A DNA stretch of 58,517 nt from Chitinophagaceae bacterium (GTDB lineage Bacteria > Bacteroidota > Bacteroidia > Chitinophagales > Chitinophagaceae): assembly GCA_020403455.1 (NCBI GenBank), contig JADBXP010000022.1:1-58517 (forward strand). The letters run 5' to 3'. Positions 43,975 through 53,081 of the stretch are shown here, piece after piece; the stretch's first letter is position 1; each line of letters starts with the position of its first letter. The translations under genes were made by a program, and so were the position numbers. The notes under the pieces were generated by a model. The model saw only the letters and a program-made list of their open reading frames with translations, had not been told where the DNA came from and ran no database searches.

Positions 43975-46284
43975 TCATCGGATTAAAGAAACAGATCCTT
44001 TGATTACCTCTAAGCCTAATCCGGGTTGTATGATGTAGTAGTATGTTCCAATGGGGAGTGGCTGTCCTTTCCAGGTTCCATCCCATGGAGTGCCATATCC
44101 AACAGACTGGAAAACCAATTGTCCAGACCTTGCGAACACCTGGATACGGCAATTGGGGTAGTCTATTAAATATTTGATTTGCCAGGTATCGTAGATGCCA
44201 TCGCCATTAGGAGAAAAAACATTCGGAACTTTGGGTAAAAAAAGTACTTTGATATTGATGCTGTCTGTTGCAACACAGCCCTCTGCATTGGTTACTTCCA
44301 GACGATATGAAATGTCTTGTAGGGGAGTGCAAAGTGGTTGAAGTATTATTGGGTCATTTAAATAGATTCGTGGCTGCCAACTGAATTGCAAGTCAGCGCC
44401 TCCGGTGGCAGTTGCGGCCAAGAGTATTGTTTTTGCTTCCGGAACCAGTTGGTCAAAGCCGGCATTGATGTCAGGTGATACATTGACTTGAACTGTTTGA
44501 GATGCAGAATCGCGGCAGCCAGCTGCATTGGTAAATAAGTATTGTATGGGAAAACTTCCCGCAACTTGTGGAGTAAAAAGACCGACAGCAGAAACATGGT
44601 TGCCAGAGAAGCTGCCAATGCCATTTGCTCCGGTCGTTTCAGCGGCTTCAGTGAGTAAAAACGCAGGCTGATTATCACACCGGGGGGTTACTGAATTGAA
44701 TAACACCAACGGGCTGGAGATGAGGGTGAAAGTTTGGGTAATGCTGCTTTTGCAAGTGATACCCGAATAAACATCGTATTTCAGTGTGATGCTTTTTTCA
44801 GATGGTTGGGAGAAACTGGAATACTGGTAGTTGTATGTTTTTCCAATGAATGGGAATTCATCGATGGTTTTTACCAAAGGATTGTTTTGTGCGTCCCAAA
44901 AAATATCAATCTTGGTAAGACTTCCAAAATTTACAGTAGATCGATCCAATAAAACAAATTTCTCGTTGCTGCAAAAATTGCGATCACTTGTTAAGATCAT
45001 ATCAGCGGTTGGTATACTCCCGTTTACCGTAAATGGCAGCGTCAAACTATCTACACAACCAGCAGCGGTCGTCACTTTGCTTTTTACCTGATACACTGCT
45101 GCTGCACTATATGTATGAGATGGATTTTTCAATGTTGAAAAATTCGGATTAGCTGCTGTTGCTGAGGGGTCGTCAAAAAACCATTGGTAGCTAAAGGGTA
45201 GTGAGGCAGGGTCTTTGGTAGATGAGCTATCGATGAAAGTTGCAACAGCATCATTGAGGCAGATGCCCGGTCTGCTAAAATTAATTGTCGGTTTGGGCCT
45301 GACAATAACTCGGATGCTGTCTATTGAAAAACAACCGGGATTGTTGGTAAAAGAAGTTTGTACCTTATATACAATACTTTGAACCGTATCTGTAATATTT
45401 TCCGCAGTAAAAATCGGGCTGGCAATGGTGGGGCTGTTAAGTCCGGTGGCCGGTAGCCAATTATAAGTATATCCTGAAGTTGCTGATGTACCAATGGGTA
45501 TGGTTTCACCCGGGCAAGTAATCAGTTCACCATTGATGCCACCTGCCTCAGAGGGAGGCATATCGGTATAAATGATTACATTCCTGATGGAGTGATTGTC
45601 ATTTAAGCCGCCGGTACTGGCAGTGAATCCGAGGTAGCCTGTGAAGTTAAAAGTTTGAAATCCCGTTAATAACAAATTTCCATTGACGGAAACACGGATA
45701 TTACCATTGTCATATTCTATCAGTGCCCGGTTATAACTGTTTGAACGGATAAATGAAAGAGAGCCATTTGTATTTTCAAGTGTTGGTTGTGACCAACATT
45801 CATTGTACCCAACACCCCATCTAATTTGTATTTTGGGAACACGGCTATTGGTTGGGGTGGTACAATTATTATAGGTATCAAAACAAACCTTTAGTCCGTT
45901 GGCAGAACTTGGAATTCCCATTCCACCACCTGAAACAAATCCGGATGGGGGGGATTCCAGAAAGCAAAATGCAATTCCGTCAGCTGCAGTTCCATCAAAC
46001 ATTCTAAAATCAAATTCAGCCTTCCACTTATTGCAGATTGTTAAGTTAATAGGTTGGTTGAAAAAAACAGCGCCACTGGTCGAAGGTCGGGCAGGGCACA
46101 ATATAACTTCACTGTCGTTGTTATCAATAAGATTGCCGACAGCCGAACTGCCTTGAAAATTCCATCCTGCAGTATTTACTGGAATGCCATCCAGACGGGC
46201 AAAGACGTAACTCTGGGCATCAACATTCGTATTAAGTAAAAGGGCTATCAAGCAACAGTAATAACCCAACCACCTTTTACGCAT
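43975..46284 (-). CDS. Large secreted protein with a lectin-like domain and type IX secretion C-terminal domain
   Basis: A 769-residue protein: signal peptide (VDAQS, about residue 24); an L-type/legume-lectin-like beta-sandwich (about 25-245, with DGTAADGIAFCF and the NHSIRNVIIYTD strand); Ig/PKD-like repeats (about 250-690, with RPKPTI and CxD-type segments); and a gliding-motility-associated C-terminal domain (about 693-769, with VFSPNGDGIYDTW and PIGTYYYII), the type B sorting signal of the type IX secretion system. It is likely surface-attached and binds a carbohydrate. Single gene. Confidence 0.85.
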   Translation of the reverse strand: MRKRWLGYYCCLIALLLNTNVDAQSYVFARLDGIPVNTAGWNFQGSSAVGNLIDNNDSEVILCPARPSTSGAVFFNQPINLTICNKWKAEFDFRMFDGTAADGIAFCFLESPPSGFVSGGGMGIPSSANGLKVCFDTYNNCTTPTNSRVPKIQIRWGVGYNECWSQPTLENTNGSLSFIRSNSYNRALIEYDNGNIRVSVNGNLLLTGFQTFNFTGYLGFTASTGGLNDNHSIRNVIIYTDMPPSEAGGINGELITCPGETIPIGTSATSGYTYNWLPATGLNSPTIASPIFTAENITDTVQSIVYKVQTSFTNNPGCFSIDSIRVIVRPKPTINFSRPGICLNDAVATFIDSSSTKDPASLPFSYQWFFDDPSATAANPNFSTLKNPSHTYSAAAVYQVKSKVTTAAGCVDSLTLPFTVNGSIPTADMILTSDRNFCSNEKFVLLDRSTVNFGSLTKIDIFWDAQNNPLVKTIDEFPFIGKTYNYQYSSFSQPSEKSITLKYDVYSGITCKSSITQTFTLISSPLVLFNSVTPRCDNQPAFLLTEAAETTGANGIGSFSGNHVSAVGLFTPQVAGSFPIQYLFTNAAGCRDSASQTVQVNVSPDINAGFDQLVPEAKTILLAATATGGADLQFSWQPRIYLNDPIILQPLCTPLQDISYRLEVTNAEGCVATDSINIKVLFLPKVPNVFSPNGDGIYDTWQIKYLIDYPNCRIQVFARSGQLVFQSVGYGTPWDGTWKGQPLPIGTYYYIIQPGLGLEVIKGSVSLIR

Positions 46285-46382
46285 AAGTTGAACATTTCAA
46301 GTTGGTAAAGATATTCCTTATTTCAGATTATTCCGGTTACTTCTAAACCTTTTCAACCCGTTACATCCCCTCCATTCCATCT

Positions 46383-46390
46383 TATTTTTG
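46383..46390 (+). promoter_or_regulatory. -7 element (TATTTTTG) upstream of the serine hydrolase gene
   Basis: TATTTTTG matches the Bacteroidota TAnnTTTG consensus exactly and lies 28 bp before the ATG at 46418, which would give a 5' leader of about 20 nt. No clear -33 TTTG is seen at the usual distance, so support is partial. Confidence 0.4.
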
Positions 46391-46417
46391 TAAATTGTTC
46401 AATCAAATTTCCACCTC

Positions 46418-47518
46418 ATGCGCTTCTTCCTACCGTTGATACTTCTGGCAGTTGATTTTATTTTTTTGATTCCGAACTCCTCCGCACAAAGCCGGAAAGA
46501 TGCCATGAAAAGTAACATAGCAAAGCCTATCGATGAAATACTTCAATCTTATGATAGCATAGGTTCGCCCGGTGCTTCTGTCCTGGTATATGAAAAAGGA
46601 AAAGTAATTTATGCACAAGGATATGGCCTGAAAAATACAACAACAGGTGAGAAAGTATCTACTTCCACCTGTTATCGGCTTGCTTCACTTACCAAGCAAT
46701 TTACTGCAATGTCTATTTTACAGTTGTGTCAGAAAGGCAAATTGTCACTTGACTCACCTGCCCATAACTACCTTGATAATATGCCGGCATATACGAAGGC
46801 AATTACAATACGGAACCTACTTACGCATACTTCGGGGCTGGTTGATTATGAAGATTTGATTCCCGCCGCTCAAACCCGACAGCTATCTGATAAGGATTGT
46901 CTCAGATTAATGCATTCCACCCGTGAATTGTATTTTACACCCGGTTCTGCTTATCGCTACAGCAATACGGGATATGCTTTGTTGGCGCTTATTGTTCAAA
47001 AGGTGAGCGGGGAAGATTTTGCCGGTTATTTGCGCAGGCATATTTTTCAGCCACTCGGGATGTATGCAACAATTGCGTTCGAGGAAGGTAAGAGTCGTGT
47101 CAAGAACAGGGCATTGGGTCATTCCCGAACAGGGAATGGTTGGAAGGTCACAGATCAAAGTCTTACCAGTGCTGTATTGGGTGATGGTGGTATTTATACC
47201 AATGTATTGGATTATAGTCGATGGATCACTGCACTTTTGGAATACAGGCTTATTCCGGATACCGTACAGCAAGTTGCATGGCAAAGAGCAAGATTAGACA
47301 ATGGATCACCGGTCAATTATGGATTTGGCTGGCACGTTGATGAAATTCGTGGCAAGTTTCTCCCACATCATTCCGGCAGTAGCATAGGTTTCAGGAATCA
47401 TATTTTACTTTTCCCGGAAGAGCAAAGGGCAATTGTTCTTTTAACCAATCGCGATGAGGGCAATCCATTTTTATTGGCACAACGAATTGCAGATAAAGTT
47501 TGGCCGGTTAGATATTGA
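46418..47518 (+). CDS. Exported serine hydrolase, beta-lactamase-related
   Basis: A 366-residue protein with a signal peptide (NSSAQS, about residue 24). S90-L-T-K93 is the SxxK motif, YSNTGY the YxN motif, and HHSGSS near residue 325 the third motif. Same PF00144 family as the protein at 1289-2368 but only distantly alike. A good TAnnTTTG box upstream suggests its own promoter. Convergent with the DUF1080 gene across 91 bp. Substrate unknown (D-peptide or ester). Confidence 0.83.
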   Translation: MRFFLPLILLAVDFIFLIPNSSAQSRKDAMKSNIAKPIDEILQSYDSIGSPGASVLVYEKGKVIYAQGYGLKNTTTGEKVSTSTCYRLASLTKQFTAMSILQLCQKGKLSLDSPAHNYLDNMPAYTKAITIRNLLTHTSGLVDYEDLIPAAQTRQLSDKDCLRLMHSTRELYFTPGSAYRYSNTGYALLALIVQKVSGEDFAGYLRRHIFQPLGMYATIAFEEGKSRVKNRALGHSRTGNGWKVTDQSLTSAVLGDGGIYTNVLDYSRWITALLEYRLIPDTVQQVAWQRARLDNGSPVNYGFGWHVDEIRGKFLPHHSGSSIGFRNHILLFPEEQRAIVLLTNRDEGNPFLLAQRIADKVWPVRY

Positions 47519-47609
47519 CAAACCCAAATCAAGCTACCGATTATCTGTGCAGGAAAATCTACAGCAATTAAATACGTTTGTGTCCTTGGCTAAATGGAGC
47601 AAGAGGAAT

Positions 47610-49727
47610 TTACATTTTCTTAATCCTTATATTTTTAAACCGAACTACATCACCATGTCCTAGAAATCCGATGTGCCCTTCTTTTCTAAGCAAGCCGGGA
47701 TGTTCTTTGTGATCCATTGTACCATTTTTGCCGGCCGCAGAGAGATTTCCTTCGGTAATAACTGTACCGTTAAGTGTTACTTTTATTTCATCACCGCGGA
47801 TACTGATTTCTTCCGTATTCCATTGACCTGCAGGCAATAAAAATCCTCTCTTGGCAGGAATAACACCATAAACAGATCCATGGTATTGATATGGTTGCAG
47901 CTGAGCGTATTTTGGATGTTCATTGTCCAGCACCTGTATTTCCATTCCGAGATATGCGGCATCTCCGCTCAGCGGTGCACGGATGCCGATGCCATTATTG
48001 GCACCGGGTGTTAGTTGAAAATCGAATCGTAATACAAAGTCAGCATAGGTATTTTCTGTATAAAGATTTCCGCTGCTTTTTTCAGGATGAACTACTATCA
48101 TTCCATCTTCCGCCTGATAGCCATTGAGATTACCTGTCCAACCGGTCAGGTCTTTGCCATTGAAGAGGGGATAAAATCCCTCTGCCTTTTCTCTCGAATC
48201 CAGGAGATCTTCCTCATCAGGAAGTTCTTTTAAAAATATGTTCCTGTAGGCCACATAAGTGCCATGTGCCTGTAGTTCAATTTGTTCTTCAGGAAAAATT
48301 GCTTGTTGACGATTCCAGTAGTTTTCGAGGGTTACTTCATCGGTGACTTTTTTTCCATTTAGAAAAACAGTTACTTTTTCACCCCGCATGATGATGCGAA
48401 AAGTATTCCAGCTTCCAATCGGGTTATCTGCCACTTGGGTAGGTTTAGATGGATGTATGGTGTTGTTATAAAGTCCACCGGAACCGACCTGCGCACCTAC
48501 TTCCCTTCTGCTGGTATCCCAAATTTGAACCTGGGGACTACCCCTCAGATATATACCGGCATCCCCTTTTTCTGTTATTTTCCAGTCTACCCACATTTCA
48601 AAATTGCGGTATTTTTTTACGGTGGCAAGGTTGTCACCATGGCCGGTGAAAATCAGGAGTCCGTCTTTTACTACCCAATCCTGGCGGGCAGATTCATTGG
48701 CTTTGGCTTGTGCAGTAGCGAGTTGCTCGGGTGTCATTTTGGAACGACTGATGGGGTTTCCAACAAGTCCCTGCCAACCTGATAAATCTTTTCCATTGAA
48801 GAGGGAGATAAACCCCGGTTCCTGATTAATTCTGTTTGCCTGTGCCTGTGATAATTTCATCAATTCGGAACTGTCTTCTCCCTTTAATGCCTGTTGTGCT
48901 TCCTGCATCCATTGCGTTACCAGTGGCCCATTTAAAGTAGGATCATTCAATACTTGCCGGATTACGACCGGTGCAACAAAAGATTGCAGTTGTGGATCTT
49001 TTAGAAAAGACCTCGTAAAGGCCAATGCACGGATACCCTTGATTTTTCCTGCTGCTATCAGGATTTGTTTTTTTTGAAAAAGGAGGTTGGCCTTTTCCAT
49101 GTGATCCTGCAGCTGTAAAAGTTGTTGCACTTCATTGTCAGGTGTTATGCTTGTTTTTGCAGGAGTTTCAGGCAGAGAGGTGTTAACGGCAGATAAATAT
49201 TGCAGTGCTGATTGAGCTGATGTTTTTTCAATCAGATTGGAAGAGCCGGAAGCTTTTTTCAATACCTTATCTGCCATCCGACCTCCAATAGTTGCTATGG
49301 TTCGCGCAGCATCACTTGACAATGCTGCATCTTTGAGTAAGGGTCGAATGGATACAATAGATTTTTCATTACCGAGAAGAGAAAGTTGTTGCAACAGGAA
49401 TTTTTTTCCGGAATTCGTTGTAATGTTTTTTAATCCGGTACTAAGGTGAGATGTGATTGTTGCATTCAAATCCGATTTTTGAGTGGCATGGTTGACATAG
49501 GCATTGATGGCATATTCAGTAGCTACAGATTTTTTTACCTGATCTAAATTGCTAATTAGCTGTATCCATTGTTGCTTGTCCCATTGATCCATCAATGACA
49601 ATACTGATGAAATATCTTTTGTCTGCAGATAGGGAAATGACTTTAGAACTGTGCCAACAGCATCTTCCTGAGATTCGCTAATCAGATAGGAGGATAACAG
49701 TAGAGTGAGTAGTATAATTTTTTTCAT
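47610..49727 (-). CDS. Exported protein with two DUF1080 (3-keto-glycoside hydrolase) domains
   Basis: A 705-residue protein with a signal peptide (SESQE, about residue 20), a helical HEAT-like region (about 25-300), and two DUF1080 domains (about 305-505 and 515-703), each opened by LFNGKDL(S/T)GW. DUF1080 members cleave 3-keto-glycosides in the periplasm and have a jelly-roll fold. The partner Gfo/Idh/MocA oxidoreductase gene is 13 bp upstream, consistent with oxidation of a glycoside at C3 and then cleavage. The tandem domains and the HEAT region are less usual than a single-domain protein. Confidence 0.83.
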   Translation of the reverse strand: MKKIILLTLLLSSYLISESQEDAVGTVLKSFPYLQTKDISSVLSLMDQWDKQQWIQLISNLDQVKKSVATEYAINAYVNHATQKSDLNATITSHLSTGLKNITTNSGKKFLLQQLSLLGNEKSIVSIRPLLKDAALSSDAARTIATIGGRMADKVLKKASGSSNLIEKTSAQSALQYLSAVNTSLPETPAKTSITPDNEVQQLLQLQDHMEKANLLFQKKQILIAAGKIKGIRALAFTRSFLKDPQLQSFVAPVVIRQVLNDPTLNGPLVTQWMQEAQQALKGEDSSELMKLSQAQANRINQEPGFISLFNGKDLSGWQGLVGNPISRSKMTPEQLATAQAKANESARQDWVVKDGLLIFTGHGDNLATVKKYRNFEMWVDWKITEKGDAGIYLRGSPQVQIWDTSRREVGAQVGSGGLYNNTIHPSKPTQVADNPIGSWNTFRIIMRGEKVTVFLNGKKVTDEVTLENYWNRQQAIFPEEQIELQAHGTYVAYRNIFLKELPDEEDLLDSREKAEGFYPLFNGKDLTGWTGNLNGYQAEDGMIVVHPEKSSGNLYTENTYADFVLRFDFQLTPGANNGIGIRAPLSGDAAYLGMEIQVLDNEHPKYAQLQPYQYHGSVYGVIPAKRGFLLPAGQWNTEEISIRGDEIKVTLNGTVITEGNLSAAGKNGTMDHKEHPGLLRKEGHIGFLGHGDVVRFKNIRIKKM

Positions 49728-49740
49728 CTTCTCAATGGTA

Positions 49741-51009
49741 TTATAAATGCCAAGGACCCCGCATTGGCGGATTAATCATTCGGTTAGCTGCATCATCTTG
49801 TATGAATTGCATTTTTTGGGGATCAAATTCAAGGTTTCTACCTAATTGCAAGGCAATTTTTCCCATGTTAATCAGGGTGCAGGATCGGAACCCGTTGACT
49901 TCATTCAATGCAAAGGGTATTCTGGTTTTTACACTTTCAACAAAGTCAGTCATTTGAGGTTCAGGGTCAGGCATGGCAGCAATCTTTTCCATCAGGTTGG
50001 GTATGGTTGATTGAAAGCCGGCAAAGAGTTTACCTTTTGGTCCTTCAATGTAAGGTGTGCTGGCATCTTTGCTTTCTCCATCTAAAATTATTTTACAACC
50101 GTCTGCATAGGTATAAGTGATCTTTCTAAAAGTACCACAGGCATCAAAGTGTTGTTGTTCCGCATCAACTTCAACTTTGACCGGACTGGTATCATCTTTG
50201 CCTAAAAAATATTGAATGGGGTCCATATAATGTTGCCCCATGTCGCCCAGACCACCGCCATCGTAATCCCAGTAGCCGCGGAAGGTTCCATGAACACGGT
50301 GAGGGTGGTAGGGTTTATAGGGTGCAGGGCCCAGCCATCTGTCGTAATCTAATTCAGGAGGTATGGGCTGTTCAGAGAGGTCTGTTTTCCCGATCCAATA
50401 GAATTTCCAGTCAAAGCCGGTGGCCTTGCTAACCGTTACCGTAAGTGGCCAGCCTAATAATCCGGACTCTACCAGTTTTTTGATAGGCTTCACCGTTGTA
50501 TTCATGCCATAAAAGGTATCTCTGAACCGAAACCAGGTATTCAGACGAAACATGCGTTTGTTTTGTTGCATTGCCTCTTTTACCCGCAGGCCCTCGCCTA
50601 TTGTTCTGGTCATGGGTTTTTCGCACCAGATGTCTTTTCCGGCTTTTGCTGCTGCAATGCTCATGAGCGCATGCCAGTGAGGGGGAGTAGCAATATGTAC
50701 AATGTCAACCTCAGGAAGTGCAATGAGTTCATGAAAATCATGAAAGGTTTTAATTTTTTGTCCCGCAGCTTTTTCAGCTGCTGCTACATGGGTTTTGTCT
50801 ACATCACACACTGCCACCAAACGGGTATCCGGATATCCAATATGAACTCTTCCCATTCCCCCTACACCAATAATGCCTTTGGTAAGTTGATCACTGGGTG
50901 CAATAAACCCCCTTCCAAGAACATGTCTTGGAATAATAGATATTCCGGCAGCAAGTGTTGCTGATTGACGTATGAAATTTCGCCGGCCAATAAAGCCCTT
51001 TTTATTCAT
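49741..51009 (-). CDS. Tat-exported Gfo/Idh/MocA family oxidoreductase
   Basis: A 422-residue protein with a twin-arginine signal (RRNFIRQS) and hydrophobic stretch (ATLAAGISI). The NAD-binding fold follows (GVGGMGRVHIG) and EKPMT gives the family's conserved EKP. YDYDGGGLGDMGQHYMDPIQ is the C-terminal active-site helix. Tat export implies folding with a tightly bound NAD(P) cofactor. With the DUF1080 protein it probably forms the 3-keto-glycoside pathway (sugar oxidation at C3). Second of four same-strand genes when read from 53070 after PhyH. Confidence 0.87.
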   Translation of the reverse strand: MNKKGFIGRRNFIRQSATLAAGISIIPRHVLGRGFIAPSDQLTKGIIGVGGMGRVHIGYPDTRLVAVCDVDKTHVAAAEKAAGQKIKTFHDFHELIALPEVDIVHIATPPHWHALMSIAAAKAGKDIWCEKPMTRTIGEGLRVKEAMQQNKRMFRLNTWFRFRDTFYGMNTTVKPIKKLVESGLLGWPLTVTVSKATGFDWKFYWIGKTDLSEQPIPPELDYDRWLGPAPYKPYHPHRVHGTFRGYWDYDGGGLGDMGQHYMDPIQYFLGKDDTSPVKVEVDAEQQHFDACGTFRKITYTYADGCKIILDGESKDASTPYIEGPKGKLFAGFQSTIPNLMEKIAAMPDPEPQMTDFVESVKTRIPFALNEVNGFRSCTLINMGKIALQLGRNLEFDPQKMQFIQDDAANRMINPPMRGPWHL

Positions 51010-51048
51010 GCTAGAAAAAATTAGTAATTATATTGGTTTATGATTTTA

Positions 51049-51882
51049 TCAGAATTTCGGAGAACTAAATAGCACCGGATTTATTTCCGTATTTATGATT
51101 TCATCAATTTTTGCTCCGGGGCACCAGGTATCCCAGTCTGCCTGTTGGTTGCTGTTGGAAGGTGCCTTCAATTTCATTTCACTATCCATATAAATAATGG
51201 TCATTACTTTTCTCATTTTTCCGCTAAGGTTAGGACCGGCTCTGTGAAATACCCAGCCTGAATGGAAACTGATTTCGCCGAGATCAAAGGGTTCGGAAAT
51301 ATGTGGACAGTCAGTAATTTTTAATCTTTCTGCAATTTTTTGCTCACTTTCATCTGAAATGCCCAATTCTCTGCCCTCAATAATTCGATGGCTTCCGGCA
51401 CTAAATTCCAATGGCCCCATTTCACGCGGAACTGCTTGCAGAGGTATCCAGGCGGTAATTGTTTTATCACTGCTCAGTGGCCAGTAAAACTGATCGGCAT
51501 GCCAGGGGGTAAAACCACCACCCGGTTCTTTGAACAATGCCTGGTCGTGGTAAAGTCTTACTCCTTGTGTACCCATTAATTGGGTTGCAAGAGATGCCAA
51601 TCGTTTGCTAAAAATAAGGGCAGCAATTTGTTCATCCTCCCGCCACAGATTCATGACTTGTAAGAATGCCTTACCATAGGTGTCGCGTTTTTCAAGTGGA
51701 TCAACTTTTTCTTCGCGAAATTTTTCAAGGCGATTTGATATTACCTGGTTGAAAAATTCCAGCGATGTCTGGTTCAGTACATTCCGAATCTTGATGAAGC
51801 GATTGATCTGATAGAATTCAATCTGTTCAGGTGAAAGAGTTATTTCTTCCTGTAAATGATGTTGAATAGAAGTAGGAATCAT
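51049..51882 (-). CDS. Phytanoyl-CoA dioxygenase (PhyH) family Fe(II)/2-oxoglutarate enzyme
   Basis: A 277-residue cytosolic protein. H128-A-D130 and H213 are the HxD...H iron triad, and Arg224 (GKMRKV) is the likely 2-oxoglutarate anchor. PhyH enzymes hydroxylate small carboxylates, and PhnY/TmpA of phosphonate metabolism belong to the same superfamily. However, this gene is about 21 kb from the phosphonate operon, on the other strand and between sugar genes, so a sugar-acid or amino-acid substrate is more likely. Possible link to PhnZ should be tested. Confidence 0.85.
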   Translation of the reverse strand: MIPTSIQHHLQEEITLSPEQIEFYQINRFIKIRNVLNQTSLEFFNQVISNRLEKFREEKVDPLEKRDTYGKAFLQVMNLWREDEQIAALIFSKRLASLATQLMGTQGVRLYHDQALFKEPGGGFTPWHADQFYWPLSSDKTITAWIPLQAVPREMGPLEFSAGSHRIIEGRELGISDESEQKIAERLKITDCPHISEPFDLGEISFHSGWVFHRAGPNLSGKMRKVMTIIYMDSEMKLKAPSNSNQQADWDTWCPGAKIDEIINTEINPVLFSSPKF

Positions 51883-51945
51883 ATATATGATAGCGATGTT
51901 CCATTAAATATACTGATAAGAGAGTTGATATTGTTTCTGGAGAGG

Positions 51946-53070
51946 TTATTTTTTCCTTTCAATGACTTCAATATATACCTGGTTGGGGGCGAGAAGGATC
52001 ATGCTTTTATATGACCCTTTAAGTGGTTCCCGGCACAGTCGGGGAGGAGAGACAATGCTGATGCCCGCTTGAATGGAGCGTGTGAGTACTTCTTCCAACT
52101 GATCCGTTGTTACGGTATACATGCCAATTCCCCGATTAGGTAAGTGGGGTGGATGGGTAGAATAAATGGGTTCTTTTTTTTGGAAATCCATGAGCAGGAA
52201 GTGACCACTTGTAGCCCCTTTTGCATAGGCAATAACAAAACGAAAAGGCATTCCAGCGGGAAGTCCCAAAGCAGATCCATTGCCTGTAGTCCACACCTGA
52301 TCTCTTCTCAATTCATAGCCCAGAATCTGGGTGAGAAAAGCAATCATGGTATCACTCATACCCGTTACATTCATGGCACTATAGCCCGGTCCACCCATTC
52401 CGGTCACAGAATCAATATTGCTCAATTGAGGCATGCCATTTCCTCTTTCTATACCAACTGCATGAATCCAATCAGGCCCCTTGTAGATTGTTTCCAAGTA
52501 TTTGTATTTGGAACCATCCGGCTTGCTCAGAAGAGCAGCTTGCATTGGAGCCAGGGTATTGTAACCCAGTGAAAGCATTTTGTCGTGAACTTTCTCCTGC
52601 CTGGCATTGGGGAATCCAATGGTAAAGGGTCCATTCTCTTCGGGTCCGTAAGCACTTCTTATCAATGGAAATTTCTCTTCGAAGATGATTACCCGTAGAA
52701 GTATTGTTCCAGGTGCTGCAGGTCTGTCAAAATACATCAGCCGAAAGTTTGTGTTGGCAGGGAGTTGCCATTGCTTTGACAAACTCTTTTTTTCCCTGTT
52801 GCTGGGAGCAAAGGGTCCAAGCTTTCTCAAGCCCCAGCCGCCCTCAAAAAAATTGACCAAACTATCCGGATCGTTGCTGCAAAGGGTTATGATTTCTATT
52901 GGTCCACATAGGGCTTCCGCTGCAGTACTACCCGGTTCAGTAAGATCACGTTGTGCAGTCAAATTTTGAGCTGAAAGCTTTCCAACAGAAAGTAAAACAT
53001 TGAGTAAAATAGCCAAATAATAAAAACGCTTAAAATAAGCTGGCGGTTGTTGAAAAATAGTTAACTTCAT
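51946..53070 (-). CDS. Exported VOC (glyoxalase/bleomycin-resistance fold) protein
   Basis: A 374-residue protein with an N-terminal hydrophobic stretch (about 17-32, ending KLSAQ). Two VOC-like modules: about 48-180 (PIEIITLCSNDPDSLVNFFE...RKLGPF) and about 215-370 (AMNVTGMSDTMIAFLTQILGYELRRD). Metal ligands are not all obvious by eye. Possibly a secreted isomerase or lyase acting on sugars. First gene of the minus-strand group ending at 47610; its ATG is only 11 bp from the ATG of the divergent lyase gene. Confidence 0.7.
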   Translation of the reverse strand: MKLTIFQQPPAYFKRFYYLAILLNVLLSVGKLSAQNLTAQRDLTEPGSTAAEALCGPIEIITLCSNDPDSLVNFFEGGWGLRKLGPFAPSNREKKSLSKQWQLPANTNFRLMYFDRPAAPGTILLRVIIFEEKFPLIRSAYGPEENGPFTIGFPNARQEKVHDKMLSLGYNTLAPMQAALLSKPDGSKYKYLETIYKGPDWIHAVGIERGNGMPQLSNIDSVTGMGGPGYSAMNVTGMSDTMIAFLTQILGYELRRDQVWTTGNGSALGLPAGMPFRFVIAYAKGATSGHFLLMDFQKKEPIYSTHPPHLPNRGIGMYTVTTDQLEEVLTRSIQAGISIVSPPRLCREPLKGSYKSMILLAPNQVYIEVIERKK

Positions 53071-53081
53071 TAACTAAATAT

